Shown one piece after another: positions 27,747 through 38,100 of a DNA stretch of 64,000 bases. How positions within the stretch are numbered: the stretch's first letter is position 1; each line of letters starts with the position of its first letter. The notes under the pieces were generated by a model that did no database searches, was not told the DNA's origin, and saw nothing but the letters and a program-made list of their open reading frames with translations. Origin of the DNA: Acinetobacter sp. NIPH 2699 (lineage in GTDB: Bacteria > Pseudomonadota > Gammaproteobacteria > Pseudomonadales > Moraxellaceae); the NCBI RefSeq assembly GCF_022549355.1, contig NZ_JAKZGL010000003.1:248001-312000 (forward strand). The letters are read 5' to 3'. The position numbers and the translations under genes are program-made.

Positions 27747-29855
27747 TTAAACTACTTTAGCCACTTCTGGCTGGACGATGGGTATATTCAAGCGTTCAAT
27801 GCGCGGGAAATTCAGATGCATACGCAAGTCACGAATGATTTGTGCAAGTTGTTTTCGATTATTCACCACGATATTGACATAGGTTTTTTGATCTTGTGAG
27901 TGAACCATTTCGACCCCTGTCTTTGCCTTACGACATTGATAGATTAGATCTGAAATTTGTTCATCGTTCATCGCCATGTGTATACACAAATAAGCACTAA
28001 AACGAACATCATCGATTTCTTCTGATTGCCAATATAAAGGCATGATATTTTCAGGATGTAAATGTTGTTCATGCAGTAGATTGCGACAGCGTGAACGATG
28101 CACGATTAGACCCCGACGTGACAAATGTCCTTGGATCGGATCGCCTAATACTGGATTGCAACAGTGTGCATATTTGACATCAACGCCTTCAGTACCGAGA
28201 ATTAAACGATCGGACCCTTCATGAATATGGGTGTGATGGTCTTGAGCGAATAAATGATTTGCCACCAGTTGTGGGAGCAGATCGCCGACTGCAATTTGTT
28301 CAAAGAGAGTATCTTTGCTGCTTAAATGCCGCCATTCTAAAACATTGATCCAATCGTTCTGAGAAAGATCATTGATTGAGCGATGGAATAATTTTAAGGC
28401 TCGATTCAGTGCTTGTTGACCGACTAAGCGTTGTTCATCAATATCTTGATCTCTGAGCATATTTTGCAAAGCACGACGCGCTTTTTGCGTGTTAATGAAG
28501 CTCAGCCAATCTGGATTTGGTGTGGCCAGCACATCGGTAATGATCTCAACCACCTGACCGCTATAGAGTGGGGTGGATAAGGGGCGAATCTCACCATCGA
28601 CTTTGGCACCGACTGCATGGTTGCCCAAAAACAAGCTTGCTGAATAAGCAAAATCAACCACCGTTGCGCCTTGTGGCAGCTCATGTAACTGTCCATGGGG
28701 GGTATACACCCAGATTTTCTCTTGATGTAAATAATCAAGTAAATCGCTGAATGTAGTTTTGGCGCAATCACTATCAATTAACGTATTCAGGTTTTGCATA
28801 GACGCTTGAATCGCTGATCGACAAGCCTGAGGGGCGTTTTCCCCCAGCACCACACCAAAACGTGCGGCTTTGCGCATCAATTCAGTTTGAATGGTGAGAG
28901 ACAGTGTGGTTTTTTCACCTTTTAATTTGATCATTAATGACTGATTACCACCCGGTAAAGGGCGGCGAATATGGTCTCGATATTGTAAGACTTGAAAATT
29001 GTCTTTCAAAGCGGTGACCAGACGATCACAATCAGCAATGCTTTGTAAAACGATTTCAAAAGCGTGGCTATGGCTCAGTTCATTTAAATCAATTTCATTT
29101 TTTACAAAATGGCGCAGCAACTCAATATTGTTATTTTTCTTTTTAATGCGACCTTTTATTTTATGGTCTTCTAATAAATCGGATAATTTTTGTTCCCAAA
29201 TGGTTTGGTATTCACAGCGTTTAGGTTTGGTTTCTAATAGTGCGGTTTGTATATCATTGAACATATCGAGATCAAGATTTTGATAACACAGATGTTCTAG
29301 GTTATCTGCCATCTCGTTCATGCCAACGAGACGTGCCATCGGTACAAAGATATCAAAAGTCTCTTGCGCGATACGAGCACGTTTGTCAGGACGCAGCGCC
29401 CCTAACGTAGTCATATTATGATAGCGGTCAGCCAATTTAATAATAATGACACGTGGGTCTTGTAAGGTGGCTTGCAGAATTTTTCGGAAAGAAGCGGCTT
29501 TGTTATATTCTTTATCACTGGAGTGGCTCAGTTTGGTCACGCCATCAACGAGTTCGGCGACAACCAGTCCAAATTTTTCTCCAATTTCATCTTTGCTAAA
29601 TTCAGTATCTTCAATCACATCATGTAGTAACGCGGCCATAAGCGTATCTGCATCGAGACGCATATGTGCCAAGATACAACTTACAGCAATAGGGTGTAAG
29701 ACATACGGTTCGCCACTTTTACGCGTAATACCGCTATGTGCTAAATCGGCAAAATCACAGGCAGCAAGCACACGCAGGACGTCACTATCTTTGAGATAGG
29801 CATCAATAATGACTTTTAACTGTTGCTTGGCTTGGCTGACCTCTTCGCCTGGCAT
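27747..29855 (-). CDS. spoT: SpoT (p)ppGpp hydrolase with degenerate synthetase domain
   Basis: Controls the alarmone (p)ppGpp. The ATG at 29855 (MPGEEVSQAK) gives 702 residues; the frame runs 10 codons further upstream without a likely start. The HD hydrolase domain is intact: YVLHP, AALLHDVIEDT (His78, Asp79, Glu82, Asp83) and LADRYHNM (Asp143, Asn147). The synthetase half (about 230-360) has lost the usual FDxxAxRI and EVQIRT motifs; the equivalent positions read HAFEIVLQSI and SLTIQTE. TGS (about 390-450) and C-terminal helical and ACT regions follow. Moraxellaceae SpoT has been described as hydrolase only, which agrees. Confidence 0.95.
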   Translation of the reverse strand: MPGEEVSQAKQQLKVIIDAYLKDSDVLRVLAACDFADLAHSGITRKSGEPYVLHPIAVSCILAHMRLDADTLMAALLHDVIEDTEFSKDEIGEKFGLVVAELVDGVTKLSHSSDKEYNKAASFRKILQATLQDPRVIIIKLADRYHNMTTLGALRPDKRARIAQETFDIFVPMARLVGMNEMADNLEHLCYQNLDLDMFNDIQTALLETKPKRCEYQTIWEQKLSDLLEDHKIKGRIKKKNNNIELLRHFVKNEIDLNELSHSHAFEIVLQSIADCDRLVTALKDNFQVLQYRDHIRRPLPGGNQSLMIKLKGEKTTLSLTIQTELMRKAARFGVVLGENAPQACRSAIQASMQNLNTLIDSDCAKTTFSDLLDYLHQEKIWVYTPHGQLHELPQGATVVDFAYSASLFLGNHAVGAKVDGEIRPLSTPLYSGQVVEIITDVLATPNPDWLSFINTQKARRALQNMLRDQDIDEQRLVGQQALNRALKLFHRSINDLSQNDWINVLEWRHLSSKDTLFEQIAVGDLLPQLVANHLFAQDHHTHIHEGSDRLILGTEGVDVKYAHCCNPVLGDPIQGHLSRRGLIVHRSRCRNLLHEQHLHPENIMPLYWQSEEIDDVRFSAYLCIHMAMNDEQISDLIYQCRKAKTGVEMVHSQDQKTYVNIVVNNRKQLAQIIRDLRMHLNFPRIERLNIPIVQPEVAKVV

Positions 29856-30040
29856 AGAAAAACACCTTTTATAACATGAATTCAATAATGATAGCGTCTA
29901 TGGATATTTGCTGTAGCTTCTAATGAAAAGCATATTGCTAAACTTGTCAATTTGTTCAGGAGAAAAACTCGAAAATTTTTCCAATGACAGATATTGCTTT
30001 TATCAATATAGAACAGGATCTATTGACATTTCAACAAACA

Positions 30041-30069
30041 AAAAAGCCCAGTGTCTTCACAATGGGCTT
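30041..30069 (-). terminator. Intrinsic terminator of rpoZ
   Basis: Stem AAGCCCA/TGGGCTT (30044-30050 with 30063-30069), extended by a few further pairs, followed on the minus strand by a T-run (TTTTTTGTTTG). Confidence 0.85.
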
Positions 30070-30089
30070 CTATGCAAAGTAAATTCGAC

Positions 30090-30368
30090 TTAGAAAGAAA
30101 AACCTTCTAAGTTTAATGAATTTGTAGACAATACCATATCAAGATTTGATGTTTGGTAGTCTTGATCGCGTTGTTTCAAAATGTCTTTTGTTACATGACC
30201 AATCGCAATTTCGCGTAAAGCAACCACGGTTGGTTTGTCATTATCCCATTCTACAGTGGGTTCCATCCCTTGACGTGCGAGTTGACGTGCACGTTTACTC
30301 GCTACCAGTACCAACTCAAAACGGTTATCTACGTGGTCTAAACAATCTTCAACGGTTACACGTGCCAT
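30090..30368 (-). CDS. rpoZ: RNA polymerase omega subunit RpoZ
   Basis: A 92-residue omega subunit, which chaperones the beta-prime subunit and forms part of a ppGpp-binding site on RNA polymerase. The N-terminus [20 protein letters not shown] and the ASKRARQLA helix are diagnostic. It lies between gmk and spoT on the same strand, the standard gmk-rpoZ-spoT order that groups nucleotide and alarmone functions. Confidence 0.97.
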   Translation of the reverse strand: MARVTVEDCLDHVDNRFELVLVASKRARQLARQGMEPTVEWDNDKPTVVALREIAIGHVTKDILKQRDQDYQTSNLDMVLSTNSLNLEGFSF

Positions 30369-30438
30369 AAGTTGTCTCGTTTGAACAATACATCTGAAAT
30401 GACTAAGTAGTATAAAAGGCTTTTAGTCAAGACTCAAG

Positions 30439-31062
30439 TTATTCGCGATGGAGCGTAATTAAATTCTCAATCAATTGCTGATGACGATTGCTTTGTTGCA
30501 ATGTTTCTAAACGGTTGGCACCGATAATCGCTTCTAGATCATGGACCGCTTTATTGAAATCATCATTGATAATCACGTAGTCAAAGCTGGCAAAATGACG
30601 CATATCCTCGACGGCACAACTCAGACGATGCTCAATCACTTCAACTGAATCTGTGCCGCGATTGGATAGACGTTGTCTTAAATCATACTGTGTTGGAGGA
30701 AGGATAAAGATTTGTTTTGATTCTGGAAAAAGCCGACGAACTTGTTCGGCACCTTGCCAGTCAATTTCTAATAATACATCGTGACCTTGTTGTAGCTGCT
30801 CTTTTACTTTGGCTTGTGAGGTCCCGTAATAGTTTCCAAATACCTCAGCGTATTCAATAAAACCGCCTTGTTCGACTTGGGCTAAAAATGTTTCTTTATT
30901 GGTAAAATGATAGTGAACGCCATCTAATTCGCCAGGACGTTGGTCGCGCGTCGTGTGAGAGACTGAAACATGAAGGTTGCTGACTCGATCGAGAAGGGCT
31001 TTCACTAAAGATGTTTTGCCCGTTCCTGAGGCAGCAGAAACGACAAACAATAGACCCGACAT
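30439..31062 (-). CDS. gmk: Guanylate kinase Gmk
   Basis: Converts GMP and ATP to GDP and ADP. The ATG at 31062 (MSGLLFVVSAASGTGKTSLV) gives 207 residues, the family size, with AGGAAAG upstream. The frame continues 67 codons further, into the divergent ispH start region, and that part is not family-like. The P-loop ASGTGKTS is followed by SHTTRDQRPGELDGVHYHF, the GMP-binding segment, and DWQGAEQVRR. Divergent from ispH and upstream of rpoZ and spoT. Confidence 0.96.
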   Translation of the reverse strand: MSGLLFVVSAASGTGKTSLVKALLDRVSNLHVSVSHTTRDQRPGELDGVHYHFTNKETFLAQVEQGGFIEYAEVFGNYYGTSQAKVKEQLQQGHDVLLEIDWQGAEQVRRLFPESKQIFILPPTQYDLRQRLSNRGTDSVEVIEHRLSCAVEDMRHFASFDYVIINDDFNKAVHDLEAIIGANRLETLQQSNRHQQLIENLITLHRE

Positions 31063-31165
31063 GATACTTTCCTGATATGATAAAATATCTTGGCTATTGT
31101 AGTGTAGCGTGCCGCTAAACGAAATAGTTTGGTATAAATATTCGGACGATGAGAGAGAGGGTGTT

Positions 31166-32116
31166 ATGGAAATCGTGTTGGCCAATCCACGAGGTTTTTG
31201 TGCTGGTGTTGACCGTGCTATAGCAATCGTCAATCGAGCATTAGAATGTTTTAATCCGCCCATTTATGTACGTCACGAAGTGGTACACAATAAGTTCGTG
31301 GTTGATGATTTACGTCAGCGTGGTGCCGTCTTTGTTGATGAGCTTGATCAGGTGCCTGATGATTCCATTGTGATTTTTAGTGCGCATGGCGTATCAAAAG
31401 CGGTACAGCAAGAAGCGGAACAGCGTGGTTTAAAGGTATTTGATGCGACCTGTCCTTTGGTGACCAAAGTACATATTGAAGTGACCAAATATGCGCGTGA
31501 AGGCACAGAGGCGATCCTCATCGGACATGAAGGACATCCAGAAGTTGAAGGCACGATGGGACAGTACGACAAGTCCAAAGGTGGTGCGATATATTTGGTT
31601 GAAGATGAACAGGATGTTGATGATTTGGTGGTGAAACACTCAGATAAAGTTGCTTTTGTCACGCAAACGACATTGTCTATTGATGATACGGCAAAAGTAA
31701 TTGATGCGTTGAGACGTAAGTTTCCTGAGATTCAAGGACCACGTAAGGATGATATTTGTTATGCCACTCAAAACCGTCAAGATGCGGTTCGTGATTTAGC
31801 TGAACAATGTGATGTGGTCTTGGTGGTTGGTTCTCCAAACTCTTCTAATTCAAATCGCTTACGTGAATTAGCCGAACGTATGGGTAAAGCGGCTTATTTG
31901 GTCGACAATGCAGATCAGTTGGAAAAAGACTGGTTTAAAGCAGAGAATAAAATTGGCGTTACAGCAGGCGCATCAGCACCAGAAATTTTAATTAAGCAAG
32001 TGATTCAACGTTTACAAGATTGGGGGGCAACGCCGCCAAAAGAGTTACAAGGTACAGAAGAAAACATTACCTTTAGTCTGCCAAAAGAGCTGCGCATACA
32101 GGTGATACAAGCCTAA
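31166..32116 (+). CDS. ispH: 4-hydroxy-3-methylbut-2-enyl diphosphate reductase IspH
   Basis: Last enzyme of the MEP isoprenoid pathway, reducing HMBPP to IPP and DMAPP with a [4Fe-4S] centre. The ATG at 31166 behind GAGAGAGG gives 316 residues, as in E. coli. Cluster cysteines are Cys12 (GFCAGV), Cys96 (ATCPLV) and the one in DICYAT. Substrate histidines are His41 and His74 (SAHGV), and the catalytic Glu lies in [11 protein letters not shown] terminator follows, then the first minor-pilin operon. Confidence 0.97.
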   Translation: MEIVLANPRGFCAGVDRAIAIVNRALECFNPPIYVRHEVVHNKFVVDDLRQRGAVFVDELDQVPDDSIVIFSAHGVSKAVQQEAEQRGLKVFDATCPLVTKVHIEVTKYAREGTEAILIGHEGHPEVEGTMGQYDKSKGGAIYLVEDEQDVDDLVVKHSDKVAFVTQTTLSIDDTAKVIDALRRKFPEIQGPRKDDICYATQNRQDAVRDLAEQCDVVLVVGSPNSSNSNRLRELAERMGKAAYLVDNADQLEKDWFKAENKIGVTAGASAPEILIKQVIQRLQDWGATPPKELQGTEENITFSLPKELRIQVIQA

Positions 32117-32140
32117 TTTTATTAGAAAAATGTGAACTAG

Positions 32141-32174
32141 AAACGGATGAGTTACACTCCATCCGTTTTTTTTT
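32141..32174 (+). terminator. Intrinsic terminator of ispH
   Basis: Stem AAACGGATG/CATCCGTTT (32141-32149 with 32160-32168) with a 10-nt loop and a further run of T. It separates ispH from the pilin operon. Confidence 0.92.
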
Positions 32175-32257
32175 GGTGCTTATCTGCTTTGTATTGGTTC
32201 TGTAAAAATAAAATTTAATATAGAGCTCATAAATTCAAGAAAAATTGGTACAAGGTC

Positions 32258-32746
32258 ATGGGGAAAGGTCGGGGATTCACCTTAATTGAGTTGATGGTGA
32301 CGATTGCTGTTTTGGCAATTGTTGCGATGATGGCTGTGCCTGCTTTTAATAGCATGATGTTGACACAGAATCTTAATAAAAGTACTCAGAATCTGATCTC
32401 AACTTTTAATGAAGCGCGTGCAAAAGCAGTGCTTGAGCGTAGTGCAATAAAAGTGGTGTTAAAGTCTGATTCAACTGGAACACCGATTGCAAACACAGCA
32501 ATGCAATTTAACTGGCAACCTGAGTCTAAGAATGTTTTGTCTTCTAGTTCACCGACTGCACTTCTCTTTAATCTAAATGGTGGGGTTTGTATTGCAGACA
32601 ACAGCACCCCCCCTGTCTGCCAACGATTAATTGATTCGAGTAGCGATGTATTTGAGATCTGTGATAAGGCAGGCGGAAATAAATCTAAAACAGTCAGTAT
32701 ATCCAAAATGGGAACGATTCAGCAGACGCAAGCGGGGACATGTTAA
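32258..32746 (+). CDS. fimU: Minor pilin FimU/FimT-type (GspH domain), operon 1
   Basis: A 162-residue minor prepilin with a six-residue leader MGKGRG before FTLIELMVTIAVLAIVAM. The GspH-like domain follows, with two late cysteine pairs (GGVCIAD, PVCQR, EICDK and the final GTC). FimU connects the minor-pilin tip complex to the major fibre in P. aeruginosa. It is the first gene of a seven-gene operon matching fimT/U-pilV-comB-pilX-comC-comE-comF of Acinetobacter. FimT-like pilins of this class can bind DNA, so a role in uptake is possible. Confidence 0.9.
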   Translation: MGKGRGFTLIELMVTIAVLAIVAMMAVPAFNSMMLTQNLNKSTQNLISTFNEARAKAVLERSAIKVVLKSDSTGTPIANTAMQFNWQPESKNVLSSSSPTALLFNLNGGVCIADNSTPPVCQRLIDSSSDVFEICDKAGGNKSKTVSISKMGTIQQTQAGTC

Positions 32747-33246
32747 TGAACGTGTTAAATCATCAACGTGGCGTCGGTCTCGTTGAAATATTAGTAGCAT
32801 TGATGATTTTGGCGATAGGGGTATTGGGATTTGTTGCTTTGCAATACCGTGCATTGGAGGCAAGTGCAGAAAGTACATCTCGAGTGCAAGCCATTTCAAT
32901 TGCTCGGGACCTAGCTGAAAGAATCCGCGTTAACCGTAATGCTTTCTCTGTTTATCAAGATGAGATGCAAACTGCATCTAAACAAAAAGTATTTCAAACC
33001 AACTGCACGTCTACAAGTTGTTCAGATACTGATTTAGCCGACTTTGATGTTTCTCAAGTAGTTAATCGGGCAGCGTCTCTTGGTATGACCATGAACATCA
33101 TGGATTGTCAGAACACCAATAATAGAAGTTGCATTTATGTTGCATGGGGTGATTCAAGTGCCACAGATGGCAATGGTACTGGAGATTGTACAAATGGTAA
33201 TGCCTATAACCCGACATCAACATGCGTGATTATGGAGACTTATTAA
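32746..33246 (+). CDS. pilV: Minor pilin PilV, operon 1
   Basis: A 166-residue minor prepilin. I chose the ATG at 32746, which overlaps the fimU stop (TAATG) and has GGGGA at the right distance; an ATG two codons earlier is too close to the site. The leader is MNVLNHQRG before VGLVEILVALMILAIGVLGF, with Val as the mature first residue, typical of PilV/GspI. Cysteines occur in NCTSTSC, DCQ, SCIYVAW and the tail. It belongs to the pilus tip complex primed by PilY1. Confidence 0.93.
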   Translation: MNVLNHQRGVGLVEILVALMILAIGVLGFVALQYRALEASAESTSRVQAISIARDLAERIRVNRNAFSVYQDEMQTASKQKVFQTNCTSTSCSDTDLADFDVSQVVNRAASLGMTMNIMDCQNTNNRSCIYVAWGDSSATDGNGTGDCTNGNAYNPTSTCVIMETY

Positions 33247-33247
33247 T

Positions 33248-34381
33248 ATGAACAATAATAAGTATTCTATACAAACTAATCTTCCAGCATATGAGCCAGT
33301 AAATCGACGATTTATCAAAGCCAGTTCAGGATTTACATTGGTAGAGCTCATGCTATCGCTAGCGTTAGGTTTGATTATTACCGCGGCTGCGATTTTATTG
33401 TTTTTGACAGGTCAAAGAAGTTTATCCATGCAACAAGGGGTATCTGATATACAGGATAATGCAAATTTTGGCTTAAATTACATTACCCAAGATATACGGT
33501 TAACCAATCTCAATAATTCAAAAGCAATTATTAATGATGAAACTGCTGCTGCGGGAATCGTATTAACATCCTCTGTTAATGCAACATTAGATGAAACGAC
33601 TACACCAGCGACATCACTAAGTAACCTTAATCGATCAATTACGGGCACGACTGCAAATGTGAATTTACTTTCACGTAGTTCTGGAATGATTGCAGGTACG
33701 GCACCGATGTGGACTGGAGTATCTAATGTCACGATTGATGGTGAGGAGGCTGAAAGTGATCAATTGGTGATTCAATATGAACCTCTATACACACAAACTC
33801 GGGAAGGCGCTATTGATTATCTAGTTGGTGGGTTCGATTGTGAGGGAAATGCTTTAAAGTTTCGACTAGAACAAGATGTTGCAAATCCAGCGACACCTTT
33901 TGGTCGGCAAATTGTGGTACAGCGCTACTTCTTAAGAGAAGACAATAATAAACAAACCACTGAACCAAATCAGGCATTAGCTTTGGCATGTGATGCTGGT
34001 TATTACCCTGTCGATGGTTCACCTGTAAGTATTACCAATTATGGTGATGCGGGTGAAATCATTATGAAACGAGTAGATCACTTTAGAGTGCTATTAAATG
34101 TCCAAAGTGATGAGGTTGCAGGTCGTCGCTATGTATCAATCAATGATTATTTAAATCTTGCAGCGCCTCGTCCACGAATCGTATCTGTTCAATTAGGAAT
34201 GTTGGTGCGTTCGGCACAATCTGTTGGTTCGGAAAGTGCCATAAAGAATGATCAGGAGTTTGTGGTGTTGGATCAAACAATCAAAGTAAAAACACCAGAA
34301 AATACAAGCACTAGATATGTGAGGCAAGTTGTATCTCAAACCATTGCTTTGCGTAATGTTTTTGGGGAGCGTGGTCAATGA
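33248..34381 (+). CDS. pilW: Minor pilin PilW (ComB-like), operon 1
   Basis: A 377-residue minor prepilin of the PilW/GspJ type. The leader is long, 28 residues ending KASSG, before FTLVELMLSLALGLIITAAAILLF. The large C-terminal domain ends in VSQTIALRNVFGERGQ, a PilW-typical tail. In A. baylyi the equivalent gene is comB. It likely lies second from the tip, binding PilX and PilY1. The stop overlaps pilX (ATGA). Confidence 0.92.
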   Translation: MNNNKYSIQTNLPAYEPVNRRFIKASSGFTLVELMLSLALGLIITAAAILLFLTGQRSLSMQQGVSDIQDNANFGLNYITQDIRLTNLNNSKAIINDETAAAGIVLTSSVNATLDETTTPATSLSNLNRSITGTTANVNLLSRSSGMIAGTAPMWTGVSNVTIDGEEAESDQLVIQYEPLYTQTREGAIDYLVGGFDCEGNALKFRLEQDVANPATPFGRQIVVQRYFLREDNNKQTTEPNQALALACDAGYYPVDGSPVSITNYGDAGEIIMKRVDHFRVLLNVQSDEVAGRRYVSINDYLNLAAPRPRIVSVQLGMLVRSAQSVGSESAIKNDQEFVVLDQTIKVKTPENTSTRYVRQVVSQTIALRNVFGERGQ

Positions 34382-35166
34382 AAAATAATCAGGTCGGTGC
34401 AACACTCATAGTCGTACTTATTTTTTTGGTGGCTATTACGGTGATTGGGACGATTGCCATTCGCCAGAGTATTGTGGGATTGAATATAGCAACAAATAGT
34501 CAGGTTGCACAGTTGGTTATGCAAAACTCAGACGCAGCATTCTTCAATGTTGAACATGCCGAGAATTTAGCCCAAAGCTTCAGTGTAAGTGGTATGTTTG
34601 GTTACATTAATAATGAAAGTGATAAAGATAAAGAGTTGGTATTTTGCTTTCGCGGTGATCAAGATAATTTCTTTGATATCAATAAAGTAAGTGTTATGCA
34701 GTGGGAGTCTGGTAAAACAAAGCCGACACATAATGCACTAGGAACAGATGGTTATTGTGATGCACGTACAAATGTTTCAGGAAACTGGTTTACCAGTGGG
34801 CGGAAAGCAGTCATGACCCAAGTTGCTGTGAAGTTTCCAACGGCTATCGAGCAAGATGCTTTTTATGACAGGCAGCGAGGCACAGATCCTAAAGAGGCGC
34901 AAATTGAAGATGCTAAACGCGTAAAAATTTTTGCTATTTCTTTAATGCCAAGCTTAACAAACGTAGATAGAAATTTGATTAACGTTTGTTTACAAGAGCG
35001 TATGAATGAACTTTCCATTCCTGATGATACTACAGTTCCTACGATTCCTTCAGGGACAGAAGATAAAGACAATCCGCTCAAGACAGCTACAGAATGTTTA
35101 GTAAGTTTGAATGTGCCGTTTACTACACACGTGAGTGAATACACGATTACCCAGAATTTCTCTTGA
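34378..35166 (+). CDS. pilX: Minor pilin PilX, operon 1
   Basis: A 262-residue GspK/PilX-type prepilin. The leader MKNNQVG precedes ATLIVVLIFLVAITVIGTIAIRQS. Residue 5 of the mature protein is Val, not Glu, the feature of GspK-like pilins that occupy the tip. The ATG overlaps the pilW stop (ATGA). Two cysteine-containing segments (VFCFRGD, YCDAR) lie in the middle. The paralogue in operon 2 has the same N-terminal pattern. Confidence 0.9.
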   Translation: MKNNQVGATLIVVLIFLVAITVIGTIAIRQSIVGLNIATNSQVAQLVMQNSDAAFFNVEHAENLAQSFSVSGMFGYINNESDKDKELVFCFRGDQDNFFDINKVSVMQWESGKTKPTHNALGTDGYCDARTNVSGNWFTSGRKAVMTQVAVKFPTAIEQDAFYDRQRGTDPKEAQIEDAKRVKIFAISLMPSLTNVDRNLINVCLQERMNELSIPDDTTVPTIPSGTEDKDNPLKTATECLVSLNVPFTTHVSEYTITQNFS

Positions 35167-35182
35167 GTGGGAGTACATAAAG

Positions 35183-38100
35183 ATGAAAAACAAAATGAAA
35201 GAAAGCAAACAGTCTAAGCTTTATTTTCAAAAGTTACTCGCAACGACTATTGCTGCTTTGAGTTCGGGAATGGTCATCACAAGTGTAGTCCAAGCCAGTG
35301 ATATTGATATTTATCAGGAAGCAAAGTCTGGTGAAATTACTCTGATGCTTTTGCTGGATTTATCAGGCAGTATGAACCGCAATGCAAGTGGTGGTGGATC
35401 AGCATGTGATATACCAAGTGGTGTGAGCGCAAGTACAGTGAGAACCAGCACGACCGAGGTTTATATTTCTGGTGTAGCTGCTTATGAGCGTAGATGGTGC
35501 CAAAATGGTTCGTCTAATAGTGCTGCAAGATATTATGACCGAATCACGCGCTTAAAAGATGGATTGATTGATCTATTATATGGTAATACAAGCAAAAATA
35601 TTGTGAGATTAACCGATGATAAGGTCATTGGTTTGTCAACATTTCAGGGAAATGATGGTTATATTCGGATACCAGCCCGCCCTTTGGGAGAGGTCGTTGG
35701 TGGAAAAACGCAAAGACAAATTCTGATTGATGAAGTTCGCGGTTTGGTTGCAGATAGTACTACGCCAACATTTAGAGCTTTTACAGATGTTGCATCTTAT
35801 ATGATGGGAACGAATACCCAACGAAGGGCACAGAGAAACAACAGCGTATACTATTTTAGCTATAACAATAGTGGTATCAAGTATAGAACCTGTACAGCAT
35901 GGAATACGTCTGGGGCATGTACAACATTTGCTGCACAAGCGACAGCAAACCCAGTTCCATCGGGTTCTAATTTTCAACAGGTCGCTTGTTCATATCGCTT
36001 TAATACGACTAATGCTCAGAGTCCATTATCAAGTGGAGGAACGTTGTATAATGGTACTTGTTATCGTTCAGACTGGTCGATTAGTACAGCAACATCAAAT
36101 AGTGGTTATCCAAAATCTTATAATGAAACTAAGGTAGTAGAAGAGTTCCGTTATCGTGCCCCTGAATCATTAACGCAGACAGAAGATATAAAAAAATGTA
36201 GTGGGCAGGGTATTTACGTCTTAACGGATGGTGAGCCGACTGATAGTCAGGCTCCTCAGGATTTAATGAGAAACGCTCTGAATGATCAGGGTTTTAGTTG
36301 CTCGTCTTCTTGGGGGGCAGGTAGTGACTGGAATTGTGCTTATACGTTCAATAATAATTTATTATTAAATAATAGCAGCAACAATCCATTAGCGTTAAAA
36401 ATCAAAACAGCAATAGTAGGTTTTGGTTCATCTTTTAATAATGTGGAATCTTTTGATAAGTCAAAAACACAAGCTCAAAATATTGCGGCTTTAGGTACAA
36501 TTAACACGAATGTAAAAAAAGCTGCGTATTGGGGGATTATTGGCGAAGGTGGTTGGTATTCAGGAAATAGTTCAGAAGATATTGTGAACAGTGTAAATTC
36601 ATTCTTAGGTGATTTGGGTACAGTTATTCCAGCGGTAACAACAGGTTCACCTACAGTGCCCAAAGATAGATTAAATCCTGCTGTTTTACAGAAACAAGCT
36701 TATTTCCCACAGTTCCAACCTACACCTGATAAAACGTATCAGCTTTGGGCAGGGAACCTCAAAAAATACAATGTTGTAGCTGGTATTCTGAAAGATCAGG
36801 CAAGTAATAATATTGTCGATAGTCAAGGCCGAATCGTTGATAATTATGATTTATGGTCCCCAGCGGTCAGTACTAATCCAGCTATTAAAGATGCTGATGA
36901 GGATATTTATGGAAGTACAAAGTTTGCCTTAAAAGGTGGGGCTTGGTCGCAATTGAAACTTAAAATGGACACGGGTGCGACTGTTGATAATCGGAAATTA
37001 TTGACCAATCGTATTGCAAATGGCACAGGAGTAGCTGCGACCTTTGTTACAGGAACAAGTTTACGGCGAATCAGTAGTACTGATTTAGTGGATACAACCT
37101 ATAAAAATGATGCAAATCGTGGTTATTTGATGCAATTGTTAGGTTATAACGTGAACCCATCTAATCCCACGATTACAGCGGCTACACCTGAACTTCGCCA
37201 AGTAGGTGCTGTTATGCACTCCTCACCATTGTTAGTAACGAATAAAGGTAAGATTGTTTATAAAAATGGTGAGTTGAAAACAGAGAACCGTGAGGATTAT
37301 GTTCTGTTTGGAACGACTCAAGGATTGTTACATGTGGTGGATGCTGAAACAGGGCAAGAAAAGTTTGCATTCGTACCGAATGAAATGATCGAAGGGCAAA
37401 AAGAAGCTTTTCAAAAGTATGATACGACCTCAGGTGGTTTGTCTAATTTATATTATGGTATTGATGGACCTTGGACAACATATACTGAATATGTGATTGA
37501 TGGTTCTGGTAATTTAACCGTTGGTACAGGGAAAGGAATTGCTCAGAAAGGTAAACAACTTGCTTATGGTGGTTTGCGTATGGGCGGACGTAGTTACTAT
37601 GCTCTAGATTTTCAGAATATTAATAATCCAGAGTTACTGTTCCATATTTCTCCAGACGATAGGAAAGTTTACAGTCGTGACGGTTCCATAACGACCTATA
37701 ATGAATTAGGAGATATGGGACAAAGTTGGTCTAAACCTGCAATTACATGGGTTAAATGGAATAAGCAGCGTAAACGCGTTATGTTTGTAGGTGGCGGATA
37801 TGATGCTGGCGGTCCTGATGGTAAAGCCAATACGGGGGGCTATGAAAATGACACATATAACCAAATCAATAGAAGAGGTGGTGGTGTCTATATGTTCGAT
37901 GCTGACAATGGAAAATTACTCTGGTGGGCAGGTGCGAATACAACCGCGGCATCATCAAATGTTGTTAAGACAGCAGCAAGCGATTTAAAATATAGTGTAG
38001 TCAGTGAAATTCGTACCGAAGATCGTGATGGTGATGGTTTAGCTGATCATTTATATTTTGGCGATTTGGGGGGGCAACTGTTCCGTATTGATCTGGATAA

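Noticed and set aside
32175..32187. Possible sigma-54 promoter upstream of minor-pilin operon 1 (GG...GC)
   Set aside because: The spacing between GG and GC is 9 bases, not 10, and it lies right at the ispH terminator.
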